Position numbers and translations under genes: made by a program | Assembly: GCF_945859685.1 (NCBI RefSeq) | Contig: NC_079148.1 | Span: 19,727,946 to 19,791,945 of the forward strand | From: Eupeodes corollae | Lineage: Eukaryota > Arthropoda > Insecta > Diptera > Syrphidae | Reading direction: 5' to 3' | Length of the DNA stretch: 64,000 nucleotides | Notes under the pieces: generated by a model | Told to the model about the DNA's origin: nothing | What the model saw: only the letters and a program-made list of their open reading frames with translations | Database searches by the model: none | In this document: piece by piece, positions 58,507-64,000 of the stretch | Position numbering within the stretch: position 1 is the first letter of the stretch | Layout: every line of letters begins with the position of its first letter

Positions 58507-59533
58507 CAGTCTTATTTAATAGAATTCGCTAAACAGATGAATAGTTATACAGTGAATAAGGATTTATGTAGGCTCTATGTAACGTTGCAAAAATTCCTAT
58601 TTATAAAAAAATCTGCTATAAATTTTAGTTATACAATGCTTATATCAAAAAAAGTGCCAAAAGTACTATAAAATCTGGGGTGGAATCGGCTAAGGTGATA
58701 GTTGATAAATGACAATCAAAATGATCGAATTTGATCTACATAAGGTGATAGTCAAATTGATATCTAAAAAGCTATCACAAAAAAATGTGATAGTCGTTTT
58801 CAAACAAATTTGTTTATTCCGAATAGAGCTACCAGACGCTTACACAAACGACTGGAAAATTTTCTTAGTTCACTTTGTTTCTTTTAAAAAACACATTCCT
58901 GTGACCGACAAGGCTTACGACATTCGAAAAAGAGCAAGAAAAGTAAGAATTTTATTCAAAATCATTCAATTTGAAACTTTTATTCAGATATTTTATAAGA
59001 ATCAATTTAAAATTTCACCAAGGCAACAACGAATTTTGACAATTTGAATCTGAAATTGTTCAATCGAATTGAATTGAGTTGAATCATCTTACACAGACGG
59101 AATGAAAATGATAGTCAATTTGACTATCAAAAAATTGATAGTCAACAATCACCTTAGCCGATTCCACCCCTGCTAGTTGTCATAACAACTAAAATATAAC
59201 AAAATAATTCCAATTATTTGTATGATATTCTCTTTCGAAAATCTATATTTTTTTTAGATTCTTCGTTTCTTCGGCTCACGAGCTAAACTCGAGAGGCATT
59301 ATTGTTTTTATTTTAATTTCAAAAAGAGAGGAGAGAAATCAAAATGACATTTACGAAATAATAATAACAATAATTTCCTTATGTAGGCTCTATTCGACCT
59401 CAAAACGCGTTTAGCTTATTATGGGACTATGCAACCTTGTATAAGTTTTATAAATAGCATTTTTGCGTTTAGAGGCATTATAGAGATAACATAACTTTAT
59501 GTAGGCTCTATACAGCGTTTTTAAATAAGACTG
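58507..59533. mobile_element. Non-autonomous DNA element, 1027 bp, TAA target duplication
   Basis: Terminal inverted repeats CAGTCTTATTTAA...TTAAATAAGACTG are flanked by TAA (58504-58506 and 59534-59536). The paralogous block at about 63179 shows the empty site, ACTTTACTAAGACTTTAAG, which proves insertion and the 3-bp duplication. TAA/TTA duplications are typical of PIF/Harbinger elements, but the termini alone do not prove that class. A 14-base motif, TATGTAGGCTCTAT, recurs at 58572, 59381 and 59495, two of these subterminal. No transposase. About half its length is a second, nested element. Confidence 0.85.
58677..59170. mobile_element. Nested non-autonomous DNA element, about 494 bp
   Basis: Bounded by inverted repeats GGGGTGGAATCGGCTAAGG and its complement (about 30 bp with one to two mismatches). 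Subterminal GATAGT/ACTATC words recur many times (GTGATAGT, TTGACTATCA). If the outermost G is excluded, CTG flanks both sides (58675-58677 and 59170-59172), a possible 3-bp duplication. A 112-codon frame inside (58709-59047) has no recognisable domain and is probably incidental. It sits entirely inside the 1027-bp element. Confidence 0.75.
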
Positions 59534-59536
59534 TAA

Positions 59537-61412
59537 GACTTCAAGTACTTGATTAGACCTCTTTTTTATACTTGAGAAAGATCGGGTTGTTTTTATAATC
59601 AACTCTCCGCTCCAGTTTATTCCAAGCACTTCAACAACATATTCGTTCAATTTTTGGGATAATATTTAAACAATTAATGGACCAACGAGATCGAACTTAT
59701 AGAAGCTGGATAGTTATCCGGGTGGAAGAACTTCAGAAAGCTTATAAGACCCTACGTAATAAAGTTGTCCTAGAAATTAGAAATGCTACAGAACAATTTT
59801 TCTCTAGCCGACTAAACGTTAATGGTGATGGTCGAAAACACTGGGAAAGTCTTCGAAAGCTTGGAATTGGTAAACAACGACAAAACAGTCTAAATAATAT
59901 TGATAAAAACGAACTTAATCGTAAATTTGTATCTACTCCAAGCTATGTAATTTTAATTCAACTATCTACGGATTCAACATTACCTTTGATAGACCCTGCA
60001 TCTTTAGCTTTACAGGAGTGAGCAATCTAGATGTTGTGGAAAGTTTTCTGCCAATAAAATTCACTGCTGAAGGAAATCCTGTATTTTTGAAATTAATTTT
60101 GCCAATGCCTTTACCCTATATTACCCACGGTTCTTACAACAGGAATATTTCCTCAGAAATGGAAGATGGGTAAAATAATTCCTATTCCGAAAAACTCACT
60201 TTGTGAGGACTTTTGACCAATTTCCATTCTTCCAATTTTGTCTAAAGTTTTGAACGCATTATGCAAAAACAACTGAACGGCTACAACAATTATTTGGTAC
60301 CAATTCATTCAGGCTTTAGCGCTCAACACAGCTGCACAACTGCACTTCTTAAAGTCATTGATGAAATAAGGACCGAATTGGATAAGGATAGCGTAACGTA
60401 TTTAGTTCTTCTAGACTTCTCCAAAGCTTTTGACGATGCAGTAAAATTACTTTTTTCTTATTTTAGCAACAAAAAACAAGCCGTCGTTTATTTGAACAAT
60501 AGTCTGTCTGAGTACCTACTTTTACTTAAAGGTGTTCCCCAAGGTTCTATTTTATCACCCCTGCTATTCTCGCTGTATATGGATCTCGAGCGGATCTCAA
60601 ATTGGGCAGGTGATAAAGATTAGGCTCTTAACCCCAACAAATGCAAATGCCTTGTGATATCCAAAAAAGAACTTGATTTGTCATATTTTCCGTCAATCAT
60701 GCTAAATGGTACTATATTAGAATTTGTAAACACTTCTAGGAACCTTGGTGTGGTTTCCAATAGGACTCTTACATGGAATGACCATAATAATGACCATATA
60801 AACTCATAAGTAGGAAAAGCATATGGTATTTAAAGAACATTGTGAACTGATCAAGGCTTTACGCCGATTAAAACACGAACTCTACTTGCTAAGTCTTTGG
60901 TTATACCAATCTTAACCTACGGATATGAAATCTATCACAATTGTGATTTCTATAGCAAAAACAAATTAAAAGTAGCCTTTAAAAGTCTCATACGATATAT
61001 TTATGGATTTAAAAGATATGACCATTTTTCCCATCTGAGACGAAGCTTTTTAAAAATGTATTTCGGTAACTTAAACAAATTCCGAACATTGATTCTACTT
61101 TTCAAAATAATAACTACGTGGAAACCAACATATCTTTATGAACAACTTCGGTTTTCAGTATCAAACAGATCAACTTATTTAATTCATCCTCGTTTTACGT
61201 GTCTGAGAGACAATTTTTCATCAATGCGTGCCGCCTTTGGAACTCACTCCCACCTTAATTGCGAGAACTGATTTCATTTCTAATCAAAACGACTAACTTA
61301 TCTTTTACAGACATCTCACTTCTAATTCTCTGTTTCTTTCCTTTTTTCCTTTTTTTTTCTTTTCCTTCTACTTTTTTAAATAATTACCAATAGTAAAGAT
61401 ACAATAGTAAAG
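59537..61412 (+). pseudogene. LINE ORF2 relic, copy 1 (RT with motif C deleted)
   Basis: Plus strand. Pre-RT region 59677-60021 (MDQRDRTYRSWIVIR, KHWESLRKLGIG). RT at 60261-60623: HSGFSAQHSCTTALLKVIDE, YLVLLDFSKAFDD (motif A) and LKGVPQGSILSPLLFSLYM (motif B). It then jumps straight to DLERISNWAGDKD, so about 90 bases with the YADD motif are gone. It continues LNPNKCKCLVISKKE, and the C-terminal part (60897-61271) includes LTYGYEIYH and RYIYGFKRYDHFSHL, resembling the CR1/L2/jockey superclade. The 3' end carries a short tandem AATAGTAAAGATAC (61389-61414). Stops and frameshifts throughout. Confidence 0.85.
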
Positions 61413-61520
61413 ATTTTTCTTGCCTAAAGTTTTTTTTTTCTGTTATTCATAGATGTACATATTATTCAGCCCTATCATGGATTCCATCGTAATCGGCTAT
61501 TTTAATTCACTTTTATATTA

Positions 61521-62824
61521 AACGGTGATTTTTTAAGAGCTTGAGAACTTAAAAAAAAAAAAAGCATACAATTTGCAAAATCTCATCGATTCTTTATTTG
61601 AAACGTTAGATTGGTCCATGACATTTACTTTTTGAAGATAATTTCATTTAAATGTTGACCGCGGCTGCGTCTTAGGTGGTCCATTCGGAAAGTCCAATTT
61701 TGGGTAACTTTTTCGAGCATTTCGGCCGGAATAGCCCGAATTTCTTCGGAAATGTTGTCTTCCAAAGCTGGAATAGTTGCTGGCTTATTTGTGTAGACTT
61801 AAGACTTGACGTAGCCCCACAAAAAATAGTCTAAAGGCGTCAAATCGCATGATCTTGGTGGCCAACTTACCGGTCCATTCCTTGAGATGAATTGTTCTCC
61901 GAAATTTTCCCTCAAAATGGCCATAGAATCGCGAGCTGTGTGGCATGTAGCGCCATCTTGTTGAAACCACATGTCAACCAAGTTCAGTTCTTCCATTTTT
62001 GGCATAAAAAGTTTGTTAGCATTGAACGATAGCGATCGCCATTCACCGTAACGTTGCGTCCAACAGCATCTTTGAAAAAATACGGTCCAATGATTCCACC
62101 AGCGTACAAACCACACCAAACAGTGCATTTTTCGGGATACATGGGCAGTTCTTGAACGGCTTCTGGTTGCTCTTCACTCCAAATGCGGCAATTTTGCTTA
62201 TTTACGTAGCCATTCAACCAGAAATGAGCCTCATCGCTGAACAAAATTTGTCGATAAAAAAGCGGATTTTCTGCCAACTTTTCTAGGGCCCATTCACTGA
62301 AAATTCGACGTTGTGGCAGATCGTTCGGCTTCAGTTCTTGCACGAGCTGTATTTTATACGGTTTTACACCAAGATCTTTGCGTAAAATCTTCCATGTGGT
62401 CGAATAACACAAACCCAATTGCTGCGAACGGCGACGAATCGACATTTCACGGTCTTCAGCAACACTCTCAGAAACAGACGCAATATTCTCTTCTGTACGC
62501 ACTGTACGCATTCGTGTGGTTGGTTTAATGTCCAATAAAGTAAACTGAGTGCGAAACTTGGTCACAATCGCATTAATTGTTTGCTCACTTGGTCGATTAT
62601 GTAGACCATAAATCGGACGTAAAGCGCGGAACACATTTCGAACCGAACACTGATTTTGGTAATAAAATTCAATGATTTGCAAGCGTTGCTCGTTAGTAAG
62701 TCTATTCATGATGAAATGTCAAAGCATACTGAGCATCTTTCTCTTTGACACCATGTCTAAAATCCCGCGTGATCTGTCAAATACTAATGCATGAAAATCC
62801 TAACCTCAAAAAAATCACCCGATA
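61521..62824 (-). mobile_element. DD41D mariner element, copy M3, nearly intact
   Basis: About 1.3 kb with imperfect inverted ends: CGGTGATTTTTTAAGAGCTT at the left, and on the minus strand at the right CGGGTGATTTTTTTGAGGTT. TATA/TTA lies at both flanks, but the exact TA duplication is ambiguous by one or two bases. The right end abuts the AT-rich tail of SINE S4, a plausible TA target. It encodes one transposase (61625-62709). Confidence 0.85.
61625..62709 (-). pseudogene. Mariner transposase, DD41D type, one frameshift and one stop
   Basis: A cut-and-paste transposase that binds the element's ends and inserts at TA. Start MNRLTNEQRLQIIEFYYQNQ. N-terminal DUF4817-like helix-turn-helix (residues ~1-55, LRPIYGLHNRPSEQTI), second DNA-binding part (RTEENIASVSESV, RRRSQQLGLCYSTTWKIL), then catalytic D159 in ILFSDEAHFWLNGYVNKQN. 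The frame shifts by one base near 61990-62005. Beyond it lie WFQQDGATCHTARDSM and WPPRSCDLTPLDYFLWGYVK with 41 residues between the second and third aspartates. A TAA interrupts after YVKS. The C-terminus (EMLEKVTQNWTFRMDHLRRS, ending IIFKK) closes at 61625. All three catalytic aspartates survive. Length about 360 codons, normal for the family. Confidence 0.85.
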
Positions 62825-62829
62825 TAATA

Positions 62830-63132
62830 AATAAATTGGGTGGCGCAACAGTCCGTTGTGAACCAGGGCCTAGTGACTTACAACTCTCAACCATTCCTGT
62901 GTACGAGTACTGTTGTCAGGAATGGAAGGGACCTACAATTTTAGGCCGAATCCGAACGGCTAATTTGAGAAAGCACTTTTTCATGACAAGAATTACCCTT
63001 GAAGGATTTGTCAATTCCTCGCAAGAGTCAATACCCGCGAACATTATTTTGTTTTTAATTAAGGTGAAACACTCAGGGATTGAACCCAAGACTCCTTGCA
63101 TGACAGTCCAACGCACCATCATGCCACGGGTA
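62830..63132 (-). mobile_element. tRNA-derived SINE, copy S4
   Basis: Best preserved body. Minus strand: box A-like TGGCATGATGG (63116-63126), with four bases missing after it relative to S1, and box B GGTTCAATCCC (63076-63086). The 3' end is GTTGCGCCACCCAATTTATTTATTA. Mariner M3 ends in this tail. Confidence 0.75.
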
Positions 63133-63182
63133 CTTTTGATATGCATTTTGTTAACTTGTCTGTACCAACACACTTTACTAAG

Positions 63183-64000
63183 ACTTTAAGTACTTGATTG
63201 GAACTCTTTTTTATACTTGAGAAAGATCGGGTTGTTTTTTATAATCAACTCTACGCTCCAGTTTTTTCCAAGCACTTCAACACCACATTCGTTCAATTTT
63301 TGGGATAATATTTATCTTCTGCCTTCGCCAGAAGACCAAGGAGGAATTGCTAAATGAAAACTTAAGAATGCTGTTTAACTGCCACGTACCTTTGAAAACA
63401 AAAAAGTATAAATGTGAATCGAACCCCTGGCTTGATGAAAGAATTAGACAATTAATGGACCAACAAGATTGAACTTATAGAAGCTGGATAGTTATCCGGG
63501 TGGAAGAACTTCAGAGAGCTTATAGGACCCTACGTAATAAAGTTGTAATAGAAATTTGAAATGCTAAAGAACAATTTTTCTCTAGCCGACTAAACGTTAA
63601 TGGTGATGGTCGAAAACACTGGGAAAGTCTTCGAAAGCTTGGAATTGGTAAACAACGACAAAACACTCTAAATAATATTGATAAAAACGAACTTAATCGT
63701 AAATTTGTATCTACTCCAAGCTATGTAATTTCAACTCAACTATCCACTGATTCAACATTACCTTTGATAGACCCTGCATCTTTAGCTTTACAGGAGTGAG
63801 CAATCTAGATGTCGTGGAAAGTTTTCTGTCAATAAAATTCACTGCTGAAGGAAATCCTGTATTTTTGAAATTAATTTTGCCAATGCTTTTACCCTATATT
63901 ACCCACGGTTCTTACAACAGGAATATTTCCTCAGAAATGGAAGATGGGTAAAATAATTCCTATTCCGAAAAACTCACTTTGTGAGGACTTTTGACCAATT
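63183..64000 (+). pseudogene. LINE ORF2 relic, copy 2, runs off the window
   Basis: Near-identical to 59537-60222, but retains 132 bp encoding KTKEELLNENLRMLFNCHVP and NPWLDERIRQLMDQQD, the segment between the endonuclease and RT domains. In-frame stops (for example after MDQQD and near 63558) show it is also dead. The RT domain lies beyond the window. Confidence 0.8.

Larger units (their letters stand above)
58143..64000. repeat. Duplicated SINE+LINE block (58143-60222 and 62822-64000)
   Basis: The SINE, a ~50-base spacer (ACTTTTGATATGCATTxTGTT) and the following LINE recur in the same order and orientation. The second copy runs off the window, and identity by eye is very high. Differences: copy 1 holds a 1027-bp DNA element plus its 3-bp duplication at 58504-59536. 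Copy 1 also lacks 132 bp present in copy 2 (between a point near 63314 and 63447, where GGGATAATATTTA joins ACAATTAATGG). The offset changes from 3646 to 3778 across this gap. Confidence 0.8.

Noticed and set aside
58709..59047. 112-codon frame inside the nested DNA element.
   Set aside because: It has no recognisable domain and overlaps the repeated GATAGT motifs of a non-autonomous element.
62791..63189. Open frames of 60-130 codons across the SINE copies on both strands (also 6503-6871, 58137-58325).
   Set aside because: They coincide with a tRNA-derived SINE body repeated four times and have no domain. They are incidental frames in a non-coding repeat.

Overview
The window looks like intronic and intergenic DNA of an insect, most likely a fly. 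It is AT-rich, has almost no long open frames, and is packed with decayed transposons of insect type: jockey-like and RNase H-bearing LINEs, Tc1/mariner elements including the DD41D type, a tRNA-derived SINE, and short non-autonomous DNA elements. No bacterial or organelle features, rRNA genes, functional tRNA genes or CRISPR arrays are visible.

Host signal: two short minus-strand exons look real. One (21505-21661) encodes 52 residues starting MNYLTGSFLGG. The other (47630-47666) encodes MDAELSLEDFYT. Each has a good start context, ends at a GT donor, and stops after the first base of a codon. They therefore fit alternative first exons of one gene that runs leftward out of the window, with 26 kb between them. 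I do not recognise the gene.

Layout: 0-6.5 kb holds old copies of repeat family A, a fold-back-like region and repeat B. 6.5-16 kb holds a SINE, a dead DD41D mariner and two jockey-like LINEs. 16-20 kb holds two family A copies in opposite orientation, one inside a B element. 21-28 kb holds the first-exon region, a mariner transposase relic apparently split by repeat Z, and a LINE. 28-33 kb holds a SINE, a LINE, and an RNase H LINE inserted into a Tc1-like element. 34-47 kb holds B, five to six family A copies, a TTAA-flanked fold-back element, a LINE with a 17-bp target duplication, and another LINE. 47-56 kb holds the second first exon, a mariner with TA duplications, and Z/W repeats interrupted by a LINE. 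58-64 kb holds a duplicated SINE+LINE block. One copy of that block carries a 1027-bp DNA element with a nested 494-bp element; beside the other lies the best preserved mariner.

The most unusual item is family A. It has about a dozen copies (roughly 15% of the window), with a palindromic terminus AACTTCCCATAGGAAGTT, a fixed opposite end (CATCCCAGCCTCTTTTTT), a related direct repeat near both ends, a core of ~177-bp tandem monomers, and one precise head-to-tail junction. It lacks terminal inverted repeats, any coding capacity and Helitron CTRR ends, so its transposition class is unresolved.
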